From: Colletotrichum lupini
Taxonomy: Eukaryota; Ascomycota; Sordariomycetes; Glomerellales; Glomerellaceae
Reading direction: 5' to 3'
NCBI RefSeq assembly: GCF_023278565.1
Contig: NC_064682.1
Coordinates: forward strand, 2,790,001 to 2,854,000
DNA length: 64,000 nt
Under the pieces are notes generated by a model, which was given only the letters and a program-made list of their open reading frames with translations, was not told where the DNA came from and searched no databases. Shown one piece after another: positions 12,784 to 23,978 of the stretch. Both the position numbers and the translations under genes were made by a program. Within the stretch, counting starts at the first letter, position 1, and each line of letters begins with the position of its first letter.

Positions 12784-12873
12784 GCCCAGATCGTCTAGTT
12801 GGTTAGGATGATACGTTGTGGTTCTTCTATACAGCGATCCGTGTTGACGGCGGTTCGAATCCGCCTCTGGGCA
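12784..12873 (+). tRNA. tRNA-His (GTG), with a 17-base intron
   Basis: The full cloverleaf can be folded by eye: acceptor GCCCAGA/TCTGGGC with discriminator A at 12873, D stem GTC/GAT, anticodon stem ATACG (12811-12815) pairing with CGTGT (12840-12844), and T arm GGCGG-TTCGAAT-CCGCC. The anticodon loop reads TT-GTG-G, giving anticodon GTG at 12818-12820 (His). An intron of about 17 bases (12822-12838) sits one base 3' of the anticodon, the canonical place for nuclear tRNA introns. Without it the molecule is 73 nucleotides. A T5 run about 35 bases downstream can serve as the Pol III terminator. tRNA-His needs an extra 5' G added after transcription; none is encoded in the acceptor stem. Confidence 0.92.
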
Positions 12874-13683
12874 ATTACCCGGGACTGATCATCGCGATCG
12901 GTTCACTTTTTGTGTTTGGTCAGAATTTTGAGGCATGGAGTTCTGTATTGATGGGTGGGGATGGATGTCCTGCGTTGTTGTGAAGTACTTGATGTAGGCC
13001 GAGTATCGGAGGGGCGGTTGGCTGCTCGAAATAATGAAATAATGTAAATTGAAAAGGATTGAATGAGTCAAAATTAATGTACACAGTCGGTCAGCATGGC
13101 ACTGGAACATGTTCACCCAAAGTCGTGAAAAAATGCCAGAATCCAAGCAACGTTGAGCCACCAGTCAACAACTCAATCAAGCGTGAGACGCATTTCATTG
13201 GCTCTATGCATGAGTAGCAATATGGTGTTTGCATTCTCTAAAGACCTCTTCCCATCGGTCCGAAGTCCCCCGTCTCTCTTTCTCCTTCTCTTCCCATCAT
13301 GTTTTATAGTACAGTAGTATTAACAAATTTTCTTCGCGCAAAGCCCCCTTTTATCGTCTAACCGTGCCAATGCTGGCGGTGCCGTGAGCGCGCGCGCCAA
13401 AATAATCAAAAAAGAGGTTCCACCTCCTAAAAACGCCATGCCATGCGGAGTCGAGTGAAGTTTGTTCCAATACAGTTTTCTGACCCTCGAGCAGCTCTTT
13501 GGCAGAGCACGCTCAGTGGTCATACCCCCTCCCATCCCTCCGTCGGGGTATGTTCGTACATCGGTTCGGTCTGGCCCGGCCTAAGATCGCTCGTCGCAGG
13601 AGAAGCTTCCGTCGTCCGTTACTGCGTCAGCGTCCTCGTGACGACCGTCCTGCCGCCGCCGCCGCAGTTCTCGCGGTGGCAGT
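12874..13683. other. intergenic gap, tRNA-His to PAM16
   Basis: No protein gene recognised. It includes the 3' flank of the minus-strand PAM16 gene and the Pol III terminator of the tRNA. A GC-rich segment (about 13,560-13,680) directly beside the PAM16 stop resembles coding composition but no frame has motifs. Confidence 0.5.
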
Positions 13684-14258
13684 TCACCGGTCCTTGTAAA
13701 TCTTGGGCTTGAAGCCTTCCTTCACCTCAGCCTCGACCTCCTCCTTCTCCACCAACGGCCCAATCTCCTTTTCCAACCTCTCCCTCGCCCGGAGCACCTT
13801 GCTCTGGAGGTAGAAGCTGCCGCCCTTCTTGGGATCGTTGACGTCGAACAGCTTCTTGAAGCGCTCCATGACCTCGCCCGGGTTGGCGTCGGCGCCGTTC
13901 TTGCCGGGTGCCTCGACGTTGAGGATCTTGCACGCCTCGTCGAGGGTCATGCCCGAGCCGCCCGAGCCGGCACCCTTTGTGCCGGCGGGTGCGTTGCCGT
14001 TCTTGGCTTGCGCGCGGGCGTACTCGGAGGAGGCCTGCGCTTGCTTGTAGGCTGCGGCGAAGGAGCGACCGACGATGCGGGTGCCGACGAAGACGACTTG
14101 GGTGATGAGGCGGTACGCCTAAGGGTTGCGAGGGTTAGTCGGGTTTCGCTTCGCGGGATCGGTAGGAGGTTGATGAGCTCTGGCGGCGCATTCGGGTTCG
14201 AAGGGCGCACGCGGGAGAGAGTAGGGTAGGAGGGGAAAGCTTGAGGCGAACTCACCAT
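13684..14258 (-). CDS. PAM16: PAM16/TIM16, presequence translocase motor subunit
   Basis: Inner-membrane-associated J-like protein that binds and restrains PAM18 in the mitochondrial Hsp70 import motor. Exon 1 is only the start codon (14258-14256), directly followed by GTGAGT; a 137-base intron (14255-14119) ends in TTAG, and exon 2 (14118-13684) begins AYRLITQVVFVGTRIVGRSF. The resulting 145-residue protein has the right length. The degenerate J domain reads MTLDEACKILNVEAP and ends ...KVLRARERLEKEI; as expected for PAM16 the HPD motif of true J proteins is absent (DVNDPKKGGSFYLQSKV in its place). An Ala/Gly-rich linker separates the N-terminal helix from the J-like domain. Confidence 0.92.
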
Positions 14259-15123
14259 GTTTGCTGTATTAGTAGCCTCTGCGCGAAGGGCGGTAGAGAT
14301 GTTGTTGTTAGAGGCGGACCGATGCTCGATGACTGATCGCACGGTATACAGGAACCCGAGATGCGATGTCGCGCGTGTTCAGTACAGCTTGGCTGGTACG
14401 GGGGGGCGCTGGGCGTAAGGATGGCTCGCAACCTATCCAAAAAAATCCATCGACGACATGGAAATTGCCGACGAGAAATTCCGAGCTTCCTGCGCTTCGG
14501 AGGAGCGGGTTTGGCCGGGCGCCGACAACTTTTTTCTCGGGCCTTCAGTGCATACTGCGCCACATGTGCTCTCCTCAGCCACAACACTGATTCAAGTAGG
14601 CCGCCTCTCCTGTGGCTTGTTATTCACCCTGATGCTCGTGGGAAATGAGCAATGGATTCCCCTTGTCAACAGGGCACGGGGCTTGACTTTGAGTTTGAGT
14701 CCATCGTCGAAATGTTCCGCTGCGCTTGTGCTCTCTTTCAACGTCTCGACGGCACTGCATACCCATGGAACCTTTTCCTCACCTCGAGTGTCTGATGCTC
14801 ATGTTGTTTACTGCATAGAGAGCACGATGAAGAATAGGAGTTGGCGCAGACATTCACAGCACAACCTCGAGGGGTTACTAGGCCGACCCGACTGTTCAGA
14901 ATCTTGGTACATCAGTCTCCGTGACTGAGTAGCAACCATTCCGAAGCTTTCAAGGGACAAATCATTCAGGCAAAATCTCTAGCGCTGAATAAGGCAGAAG
15001 AGTCTTATAGGTAAGAGGATATGTACTGGTTGGTTTATGTACTCCGCTCTATGGCAGTCTAAGTATGTACAGACGAATTATTTACGGGATAAGATAGTAT
15101 GTTTCAAGACGTGAAAACGAGAT
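14259..15123. other. intergenic gap, PAM16 to pectate lyase
   Basis: Holds the PAM16 promoter on its left and the 3' flank of the pectate lyase on its right. Open frames at 14,361-14,928 overlap each other and have no motifs. Confidence 0.5.
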
Positions 15124-16378
15124 CTAGGACCAGGTGGTGGTGGCACCAATGGCCTCACCAGAGGTAGGAATCAAGAAGTTGCTCGCCACAATCTTGCCGT
15201 TGGCCTGGCGCGCACCCTTAACCAAGCTAACATCGACGCTCTTGAAGCTCGAAGCGGACCAGGTCGCGCTGCCGTCCCACGAGTTGCCGCTGCTGGTGGT
15301 GCCGCTGACGAGCGACGTCTGTCCCGACTTGGCCGTGGTCGCCGAGTTGGCGGCGGCGACATTGCTCTTGAGCGTTGACTTGGTCGTGATGGTCTGGAAG
15401 CCGACAGCGCCGTTGTTGTAGGCTGTGTTGCGTGTGAACTGGAAGTTGCCGGGCTGCTTGTTGTCGGTGAAGCCCTTGGCTACGTTGTTGAAGGCGATGC
15501 TGTTGGTGATGACGTGGTTCGCCGAGCCGACGTCGGCGGCGTCGCCGCCGCCCAGCTTGAAGCCGTTGCCGTCGCCCTGGAAGTCGGTGAAGCCCCAGCG
15601 GTTCACGCCGTTGCCCCATGAGATGGTATCCATGATGGTGACGGGGGACTTGAACTCCCTGTTGTTGTGTTTGTTAGCGGGTGTTTAGGTGGGCTTGGGG
15701 AATGTGGGAAGATATAACTAACCAAAGGTCCAAACCGTCGTCGACGTTCTCCCAAAGACGAGCGCCCTTTAGAATGTTACCCGTGCCGGAGCCCTCCTTG
15801 CAGGCGAAGCCGTCGGCGCTCTCGCCGTTCTTGCGGGGGTCGCGGTTGCGGTAGGAGTCGAGGTAGATGACCTGATTGTTGCTCAGGGAGCCCTGCATCT
15901 GGAAGCCCGTCTCGTAGTTGTCGTGGGTGACGATGCGCTCAAAGTAGTTGTTGGATCCGTCGCGGAGGTAGACACCGTAGGGGCCGTTGATGATGGTCAA
16001 CTTGTAAAACTTCCAGTAGTTGGCCCCCTCGATGTGAAGAACACCACGGTCGGCGTTGGCAAGAGAGGAGTCGAGAGCGCCGGGGGTGCCAGGCAAAGCC
16101 TCTCCGTCGATGGTGACGGCCTCATCGTTGTAAGCCGTCAGGGTGTAGGGCTTGGCGGAGGTGCCGCTCTTGGTGATCTTGATGTTAGTCGTGGGCGAGT
16201 ATGTGCCGGCACGGAGGTAGATGGTGTCGCCGGCAACGGCCTTGTCGACGGCAACTTGGATGGACTTGAGAGGAGCAGCGAGAGTCCCGGCAGCGCTATC
16301 TGAGCCGGCGGGCGCGACGTAGAGGTCCGCGGCCAAGACGACCGGGAGGATGGCGATGAGGAACCTGTAGAGACCCAT
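15124..16378 (-). CDS. secreted pectate lyase, polysaccharide lyase family 9
   Basis: Secreted right-handed beta-helix enzyme that should cleave polygalacturonate by calcium-dependent beta-elimination. Exons 16378-15723 and 15658-15124, joined across a 64-base intron, give 396 residues. A signal peptide is clear (MGLYRFLIAILPVVLAADL). The PL9 active site is complete: Asp189 (SADGFACKEG), Asp213, Asp214 and Asp217 (WENVDDGLDLW) and Lys253 (GNGFKLGGG). The spacing 189-213-217-253 equals that of the calcium ligands and catalytic Lys of bacterial Pel9A as I recall it (209-233-237-273). The protein should be active. Neighbours are unrelated housekeeping genes, so this is a lone plant-cell-wall enzyme gene. 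Confidence 0.93.
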
Positions 16379-16491
16379 GTTTGCTGTTAAAAAACCAAAA
16401 AGACCAATTGCAAGGTAAGGAATGAATGAATGCAGCAGTGAAGACTGATCGAGAGGGATCAGCTCTTGCCGATTAGCCGGCTGCCATCAAG

Positions 16492-16499
16492 CTTAAATA
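16492..16499 (-). promoter_or_regulatory. TATA-like element of the pectate lyase gene
   Basis: Reads TATTTAAG on the minus strand, about 115 bases upstream of the lyase start codon, a usual distance in filamentous fungi. Inferred from position and sequence only. Confidence 0.35.
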
Positions 16500-17807
16500 C
16501 AAACTTCGCATCGTCAACAGGGAGCCCTCGTCTCTGAGAGCTGTCAGTCTAGGTCTTGATGAAGGTAACGCTGTACTTTCGCTGTAGACAGCTGCTATCC
16601 AGGCCGTGGCATTCTATTCGCAACCACCATTGACCCCCTTGTTAAACTGGGCTAGAAAGCAGACCGTCCTCCCGTTGGTGGAAAACAAACTCCACCACCG
16701 TAGGGCCGCCTCATTGATGGAGACCTGGCTTCGAGGTAGGATCCATCGACATCTCCGTGGGATAGAAATCCCGGCAATCGAGAGATTCCCAGGACCGCAT
16801 GAACGAGGGGTTCCCTGGGCTTACTAGGGATGCGGTCGAGGTTGTTGAAGAAGGTAATACGCGGTTTATGAGCCACGAGGGAGGACAGTACACCAGCGAC
16901 CCCGACGGAAAAGCAGCTCGCACCACTTCCTCGGGCACCGGAGAGAGCCTCGACCGGAAGATCTCAGTCCACCATCTCGGAGAGCAGCCGTACACGGACT
17001 CGATGGAACGTTGACTAGGGCTTTAAATCGTATTGAGCAGGCACACGACTCAGTTGAGCAATGTCACGACACCAAATGGTCGGCTTTTCGAACGAAACAT
17101 GCCCGAGAACCAAATGTCTATTTAGTGATAGCATAATCACTTAGAATGAGATGAGAACAAGGGAAACTTGTCCATCTTGGAGAGCGCATGCACTCTCTGA
17201 CGTCGCGATGTTGTCTAGAACTTCTGGTTCTGCGTGGTTTGAGTGGAGATGGAAGTCCACTGCCGTGATGCTTGGCGGCCCAGTCACCTCGTGGCCAGTT
17301 ACCGATGCCATGGGTTGATAGGGGCTCCAGTGAAGAGAGTCAGGAGCAGCAGAAAACTGCCGCAGTCTGCCCACAAGCGTATTGTTTGGTTGGGGATTGG
17401 GTTATGTGGGCTGGCAGAAGAAGCGTCCATCCCCGGACGAACATCCTTGGAAGAATTGCTTGCCTAATCTGGCGGGCAGAAATTTGCGCTTTGTTTGACG
17501 CTAGATGGAAGAGGAATCGGCTGCCGTTGTTCGCTCTCTGGAGGCAAACACTTGCTGGAGCTGATGCTTGCAAGGTGCAGCAGAGAAGAGAGAATTGAGT
17601 GACGTTGACAATCTCAGCGGGATGATGACATGATCTAGTGACTTATGCGTAGCTGTTGCTTTATCCGCAGTTCATCTCATCCTGCTGATGCATAATGTGT
17701 TCGTGGAATAATACACTACTACGTCCACAAGAACTGGAGAACTGGGGAACAAGGAATGCCGGTCCAGGGTCGTCAAGAAAAGGTCCAAGGGAAACATGAT
17801 CAGACGT

Positions 17808-17854
17808 TATCTTATCGATAATAGGCTACCTAAGCAGAGCTATCTTATCGATAA
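17808..17854. promoter_or_regulatory. direct repeat of TATCTTATCGATAA (GATA-type sites)
   Basis: Two exact 14-base copies at 17808-17821 and 17841-17854, 33 bases apart. Each carries GATA words on both strands (CTTATC and CGATAA), the target type of fungal GATA factors such as AreA/Nit2. They lie about 430 bases upstream of the YIP1 start codon. Confidence 0.4.
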
Positions 17855-18276
17855 ACATCTGTGCCTGACAGGCATAACGCTCATGCCTCAAGGTTCAGGC
17901 AAGAAAGATTCTTCACGGCCCCACTCTACAGCTCCAGGGCTGGTGACTGACGTGGTGAGCCTCGAAAGAAGCTACGTCTCCAATATCGCCAGCTCCAGGT
18001 ACCACCTGTCCACTCACGCACCCAAACGCGCCTCGCAACCCCGGCGCAAAACGGCTGTCGAGCCCACGACCGACGACTAGCTCCTATATCCTACACACAA
18101 TCCATTGCAACCAGATTTGCAACGACACCTATCACGAACCGACGACGAAACGAAACGGAATCGAGGCGCGCCTACTCCAGACAAGGGGGTAGTAATCGAA
18201 AGGGCACTCCAACCAATTTACCTATACCAAATCGACCTCAACCTCAACCTCTCAAATCCGACATACACAGCAGACA

Positions 18277-19489
18277 ATGTCAAACTACTACCAACCCCAA
18301 CAATCCTACGGCCCCGGCGCAGGAGGCGGCGGCGGCGGCGGAGGAGGAGGTGCCCAAAACCTCCAGTTCTACCCCTCCTCCTACTCCCCAGCCGGCGCCG
18401 TCTCGGGCCACGCAACCCCACAACAGGCCTCCTACGGCTACGGAGCCCAACCCGCCGCGGCAGGCGGCTTCGGCGGTGCGGCAGCCTTTGGCGCCCCTCC
18501 TGGCGGCGGCGTCGGTGTATCGGGTCGCATGGGCGAGCAGGGCGGTCTGCGCACGGGTTGGCTGGCGGCCTTTTCGACTGAAGGCTATGATGGCGAGCCG
18601 CCCTTGCTCGAGGAGCTTGGGGTCAACTTTGGGCATATTCAGGCAAAGGTGTGTTTTGTTGGGTGTGATGCGCGATTGGGCGTGGAGCATTGGGAGAACT
18701 TGCTGCCCCAACCTCTATAAGAATGGATCTGAACATGGGGAGAGCATCTTGGCTGACTTTCGATGATTTGCAGACTCTGGCGGTCCTGAACCCTTTCCGC
18801 CGAATCGACCAACACCTAATGGACGACGCAGACCTCTTCGGTCCCCTACTCTTCGTCCTCTCCGTACGTTGCAAAACCCAAAGCCTCACCTCCCTTCCCT
18901 ACCACAAAGACAAAGCTAACCTCTCTCCTCTCAGTACGGCACATTCCTCCTCCTCTCCGGCAAAATCCACTTCGGCTACATCTACGGCCTCGCCCTCCTA
19001 GGAAGCACCTCCCTCCACATAATCCTCTCCCTCATGACGCCCACCGACGCCCACCCCTCAACAGCACCCCAGGCACCCCAATACGGCGGGCCCGTATCCT
19101 CCGTCGGCGGAGGCTACCCCGGCGCCCCGGACACCCACCACGACCACCCGTCGCGCAACGCCGCGGGCCACTTCTCCTCGACCCTGACCTTCACTCGCTC
19201 CTCCTCCGTGCTGGGCTACTGCCTCCTCCCTCTGGTGGCCACCAGCGTGTTCGGCGTCTTTATGCCCATGGACACGCCCCTCGGTATCGTCTTCACCACC
19301 ATGGCTATCCTCTGGTGCACGTACTCCGCCTCGGGCATGTTTTGCGCTGTTGGACGGATGAGGGGTATGCGCGGGCTCGTGGCGTACCCGCTTGCGCTGT
19401 TTTACGTCGGATTCGGTATCATGGGTATTTTCAGCTCTAGGGGCAGCGGCGGGTCTCTGGCCAAGGCGGCGGCTGGGCTGAAGGGATGA
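18277..19489 (+). CDS. YIP1: YIP1, Rab/Ypt-interacting Golgi membrane protein
   Basis: Five-TM protein of ER-Golgi vesicle traffic that binds prenylated Ypt/Rab GTPases and partners with Yif1. Exons 18277-18648, 18774-18863 and 18935-19489 give 338 residues. The family core is strong: PPLLEELGVNFGHIQAK, then TLAVLNPFRRIDQHLMDDADLFGPLLFVL, then GTFLLLSGKIHFGYIYGLAL, followed by three more hydrophobic segments. The N-terminal ~90 residues are a Gly/Gln/Tyr/Pro-rich cytosolic tail with ten consecutive glycines. The loop between the second and third helices (residues ~190-220) carries a Pro/Gly/His-rich insertion. Exon 2 is exactly 90 bases and keeps phase, so skipping it would remove 30 core residues without a frameshift. 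Confidence 0.92.
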
Positions 19490-20501
19490 GCAGGTAGGGT
19501 GACAACATGAAGGAAAACCTTAGAATCACCAAAAAGGCAAACTGGTTCCACGCGAGGAATCTCGAAAACGCCGGAACTGTAGAGGGCCAATCATACCAAC
19601 AAGGGCACGGCGCATTTTGGTGTATACCATGGAAGTTGAAAGTTGTGGGAGCCACGGGAGAGGTGCGAGAGCCAACAGGAGCCCAGAAAGGAGCCACGAT
19701 AGACGAACAAGGCAACGAAACAGACAGATGCATGCCCACGGCTACCAGAGGAGGCGGAAGCCAAAGGACCGACGATGCTTCACGTCATTGTACAATACTT
19801 TTAATCATGTTCAGACGAAGCCAGAAATAAAATTTTTGATAGTCCAATGCCTCCTATCCCTTCCGTTTTCCATGCTGCTGAAAAGATAAAAATGCACAAT
19901 GCTGGGCTAGAAGATCCTCTCGTAATATACACATCAAGTGTAAAGAAAAGGGGAGGATCAGACCTTGATAACTTCTCGAGACCAAGCATAGTATTACAGG
20001 AGACTATCGTCAGTCTCCATAGCCAAACAGCCTCCGCGGCGGTCGCGATCCTCCGCTAGGCACACAATAGGAGGGGCCTTGTCGAGCAGAAAATCCTCGT
20101 TGGTATCATAAGTTTGACTCCCCTTCGAGGCCGTTTCTATACCTGCCCATCCGTTCATGCCGAGTCGAAGCCTCACTGCCGCTCTCGTCCAGAAAAAATC
20201 TATTAGTCCGCTCAGGGGACATTGGAGAAAAAACCGGAAACTCGTCAAAATCAGATTGTTGCACGAATGTATCGTACCGCGAGTGAAAATGGCTCATGCT
20301 GAGAATGAACCAAAGGAAAAAGCATCGCGACTGGAATTGGTATGCCGCCTCGGCTCATGTATGGAGTCCACCTCTTATTTCTGGTGATTGCGGCGCTTGC
20401 TCGTTCATCAACCGTGTTCTTGTAGAAGCCAGTCGTATCCGCTTGCTGTTATTTGGAACTCGCCGCCGCGCTGTCAAGGTTCAACCTTTTCTCTAAGAGA
20501 C
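19490..20501. other. convergent intergenic region, YIP1 / RCC1
   Basis: About 1 kb holding the 3' untranslated regions of two convergent genes. No gene recognised; open frames on both strands are shadows without motifs. Confidence 0.5.
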
Positions 20502-22633
20502 TTAGAAAACAGGTCTGAAACCACCGGTGGCTGGTTGGGGCGCGAAGCCGTTGACCTTGGGAACGTCGGCAACACCTCCCAGGATAGAGTACTGGCCACC
20601 GGCGCCAGCGAAGACGAGCTTCTTACCGCGGACAGCGGTGTTGTCAATGGTGGTCGGGGTCTCGATATCCTCAGTCGTGCCCTGACCAGTCTGGTAGTTG
20701 GCAGAGAAGCCCCACGAGTGAGCCTCGCCCTTTCCGTCGATGGCAAAGTTGTTGTCGACACCAGCGGCAACGTATACACACTTTGCGATATCTAGTGACT
20801 TACGTTAGCGATACTCGGTAAGGAATGGACAGGTGAACTTACCCTCAACAGCAGTAGGCTTAGAGAGAATGCGGGGGTTGTTGCTCTCATCCTTAATGAC
20901 GCTTTCCGCATCCAGCTCCTCGACAGGAATACCGACCTGGTGGCCATCCAGACGTCCCCAGGTCAAGAGCTTGCCGTCCTCGGTGCAAGCAAGAGAGTGG
21001 TGCTCGCCACCAGCAATCTGCTTGATCTTGTAGTTCTTGAGCGACTCGACAATGGTAGGACGCAGAACAACAGCGTCATCCTCGCCAGCACCCATCTCAA
21101 TACCAGTCTCGGCAAAGTTGTTGAGACCCCAGGCCCAGACGGCACCATCCTTGCCAAGAGCAAAGCTGTGGTAGGATCCGCAAGCAATGCGGTCGACCTT
21201 GTTCTTGGGAAGACCCATGCTCTGGGGGATAAGGGAGGAAAGCTTGTTGCGCTCGATGATACGGCGCCCAAGCTGGTTCTGCTGGCCGCAACCCCAGGCG
21301 ACAACGACACCCTTGTCGTCAAGGGCGAGAATGTGGTTGGAACCGGCAGCAAGGGCCGTGATGTTCTTCAATGTGGGAAGGTAGGCGGGAGTCTTCTGGA
21401 TCTGGATCTTGTCGGTGAAACCGAGGATACCGTCACTCGACTGGAGAATGTTAGCTACTTATCACCTCATGCTGCGGTTAGATAGCTTACTCTGAATGTG
21501 CCCCATCCGTAAACCCTGCCATCCTCAGTCAAGGCGAATGTGGCACTGTCACTGGCAACGACCTGAGTGAACTTGACATCGGGAGCAAAGTTCGTCGCGT
21601 CAACGGCGGTGGGCGTGCTCTCGTGGGGGTTGATGCCGGAGTCGTCCTCGTCGTCTTCCTCCTCTTCGGCGTCAGCGTCGCGGAGTCCTCCATCCCAGTT
21701 GGTGTCGCGACCAAGAGCGCCCTGGTCGTTGACGCCCCATGTGAGGATCTTGTTGTCCTTGGTCAGAGCAACGACGTGCATGCCACCGCAGGCAACCTGG
21801 ACAACACCGACGTCCTTGGCATCAAGCTTAGGGTTCAATCTCGGGCGCTTGACATCGACAACCTTCTTGCCGTCAAGCTTCTTGCTGCCGAGACCGAGCT
21901 CGCCAGAGGATCCCTCGCCGAATACATACACATCGAGGATCTGGGTCGGCGCAGAGTTGATCTTCTTGCCAATCTTGTGGGGGTGGGCTGGGGGAGGCTT
22001 GGGGGCAGCGACAGCGGCCTTCTTGGTAGCCTTCGCAGGCTTGACAGCCTCGGGCTCCTCATCCGCAGACTCTGTCGCCTTGGCCGATTCCGTAGCCTGG
22101 CTGTCGACCTCAGCAGTGTCGGTCTTTGACTTCTTCGCCTTGGGCTTCTCGTCTTCTGTCGCCTCCTCGCTTGACTTGCGCTTCTTGATATCAGCGGCGG
22201 GCTTGGCATCAGTCTTCTTTGCGGCAGCAGTCTTCTTGGGCTCGGCCTTCTTCGCGGCAACCTTCTTTGCGGGCTTCGCGACCTTGGGCTCCTCTTCGGT
22301 CTCCTCGGCAGCCACGGCCTTCTTCTTGGGGGCGGCAGCGGTAGTCTTGGTCTTCTTCACAGCAGGCTCTGCTGCCTTCTTGGTGTTCTTCTTGGGGGCA
22401 GGCTTCTCGGTCTTCTCGGGCTCCTCGGCCTCGGACGCTTCGACTTCTGATTCCTCCTCGGCGAGCTTGCGCTTCTTGGAGGCGGCAGTCGCGCCATTGG
22501 TAGTAGCTTCCTTCTTTCCAGCGGGTTTCGCGGCAGGCTTCTTGGTGATCTCGTTGCCCTTCTTGGCGAGGGAAGTCTTCTTCGGTGCTGCTTTGGGCTC
22601 AGCAGCCTTCTTGGGGGCGGCCTTGGGAGGCAT
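20502..22633 (-). CDS. RCC1: RCC1 homologue (Ran GEF) with Lys/Ala-rich tail
   Basis: Chromatin-bound nucleotide exchange factor for the Ran GTPase (Pim1/Srm1 in yeasts), needed for nuclear transport and spindle assembly. Exons 22633-21491, 21440-20843 and 20791-20502 give 676 residues with introns of only 50 and 51 bases. Residues ~230-676 form the seven-bladed propeller, with repeats such as YVFGEGSSGELGLG, ILTWGVNDQGALGRD, GRVYGWGTFR, VVAWGCGQQNQLGRR, VWAWGLNNFAETG and AHSWGFSANYQTGQG. The first ~225 residues are very rich in Lys, Ala, Pro and Glu (KKAAEPKAAPKK) like a histone H1 tail, and presumably aid DNA binding and nuclear import. An acidic insertion (DADAEEEEDDEDD) sits within an early blade. 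The C terminus ends in PATGGFRPVF. Confidence 0.92.
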
Positions 22634-23978
22634 GATCGTCAGGTGATGATATGATGTGTGCTTGGCGATAAAACGCGTGTAATGGGATGGGGATTCTGGT
22701 CAAATCGAAGGTTTCGCAGAGAACAATTGAAGAATCGATTCTTTGTGATGCGAATTGATGCAATCGAGATGAAGAACTTGAAAAGAAGAGAGTCAGAAGA
22801 GGAGGATTATTCTGGGTATGGGGGGAAGAAAGAAATTGTTTCGAGGGTAGGGCGGAAGTGACGCGACCGGAAGGTGCAGCTTTATTTTCTTGGGCTCTGG
22901 AATTCTGACCAAGCAGGGGTGGCGCTTTGTGGCTCTCAGCGCGGGCTTAGCTGCGGTGCGCTGCTGGCGGCCCCAGGGCCCAGTACGTAGTAGGTTCGTT
23001 CTTTTGCGCAACTGCCTTTTACCTAGTGCGATCCCGGGTGGGTACCTTCCATGGGTACCTGACCTTCTGGGCCGTTTTTTTGCGCAGCTATGGCCCGAGC
23101 TCCCGGGGCCGGGTGCAGTTATGTTCCAATGGGAAGCTGCGATCGATGATAGAGCTTCTGACCGCCCGGTCACACCTGCCCTTTTTCTTCCAGTTCTCCG
23201 GCAGAAAAGGCAATCGCAATGATTGAGCCCGGCAAGAACAAAAAAAAAAAGATCATTCGAAAAACCCAAGGGTGGGTCCTTCCCTTCCGGTGAGTCGGGG
23301 AAACCTCGCGTCATCTGCCGATGCCCCTAGAATCCCCACGCCACGACGACTCGGCTTTCTTTCATTTCTTTGCAATTTGGCGCGAAATTGTGCCCGGCTG
23401 GACAAAAGAATCGGCTTCCTATGTTTTGCTTCCGAGATCCATATTGTTGTTTTATAGTGTTTGAGCTCGTCACAATGCGCTGCTGGTCCCGCCAGCCAGC
23501 CAATTGCTTATAGCCGCTCAGACAGAGCCGCGTCTTGACAGTCAGTGTGTAAGTCGACGAAGCGCGCTTGCCAGGGCGATTTCCCAGAATTGCCTCAGAC
23601 CAGACTATATGACATACTCCCTACGATGCGATACTGTCCTCTCCATTGTCCACAGAATCCAAGATGGTGCTCACCTTGATCATCCACAGCATTTCCCGAA
23701 AGGTTTCAATCTGGAAGCAACGATGGCGATGCACATAGTGGCCCTAATAATACTACGCTCCAAGCATGGCATCTTGTTTTGCCTTTGGAAACGAAATCAA
23801 GTCACCTCCTCATGTCTAACTCGAAAGGTTGTTACGAATGAATGCCATGTTGATTCTCATCGCTAGCTACGGGATGGTATACTTGTTATCGCTGGTGTCT
23901 TGGATCCGCGATTCGCTGTCGCCTCGTCTGCACTTCATATCGACACTGCCAATCCTTGGTCTGGTCGGAGTGACTCTC
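22634..23978. other. intergenic gap upstream of RCC1
   Basis: Contains the RCC1 promoter (left) and the 3' flank of the next minus-strand gene (right). Open frames are motif-free. GC content is high around 22,900-23,200 without a recognisable product. Confidence 0.5.

Larger units (their letters stand above)
16379..18276. other. divergent intergenic region, pectate lyase / YIP1
   Basis: About 1.9 kb with the promoters of both flanking genes. No protein gene recognised. It contains a TATA-like site for the lyase and a GATA-type direct repeat toward YIP1, listed separately. Confidence 0.5.

Noticed and set aside
6657..19489. Secondary-metabolite cluster around the P450
   Set aside because: Neighbours are a DUF300 membrane protein, a tRNA, PAM16, a pectate lyase and YIP1; no synthase, transferase or cluster regulator is present.
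21567..22646. Plus-strand open frame of 359 codons opposite RCC1
   Set aside because: Exact shadow of the Lys/Ala-rich RCC1 exon on the other strand; Leu/Phe/Ser/Ala-rich low complexity and no domain.
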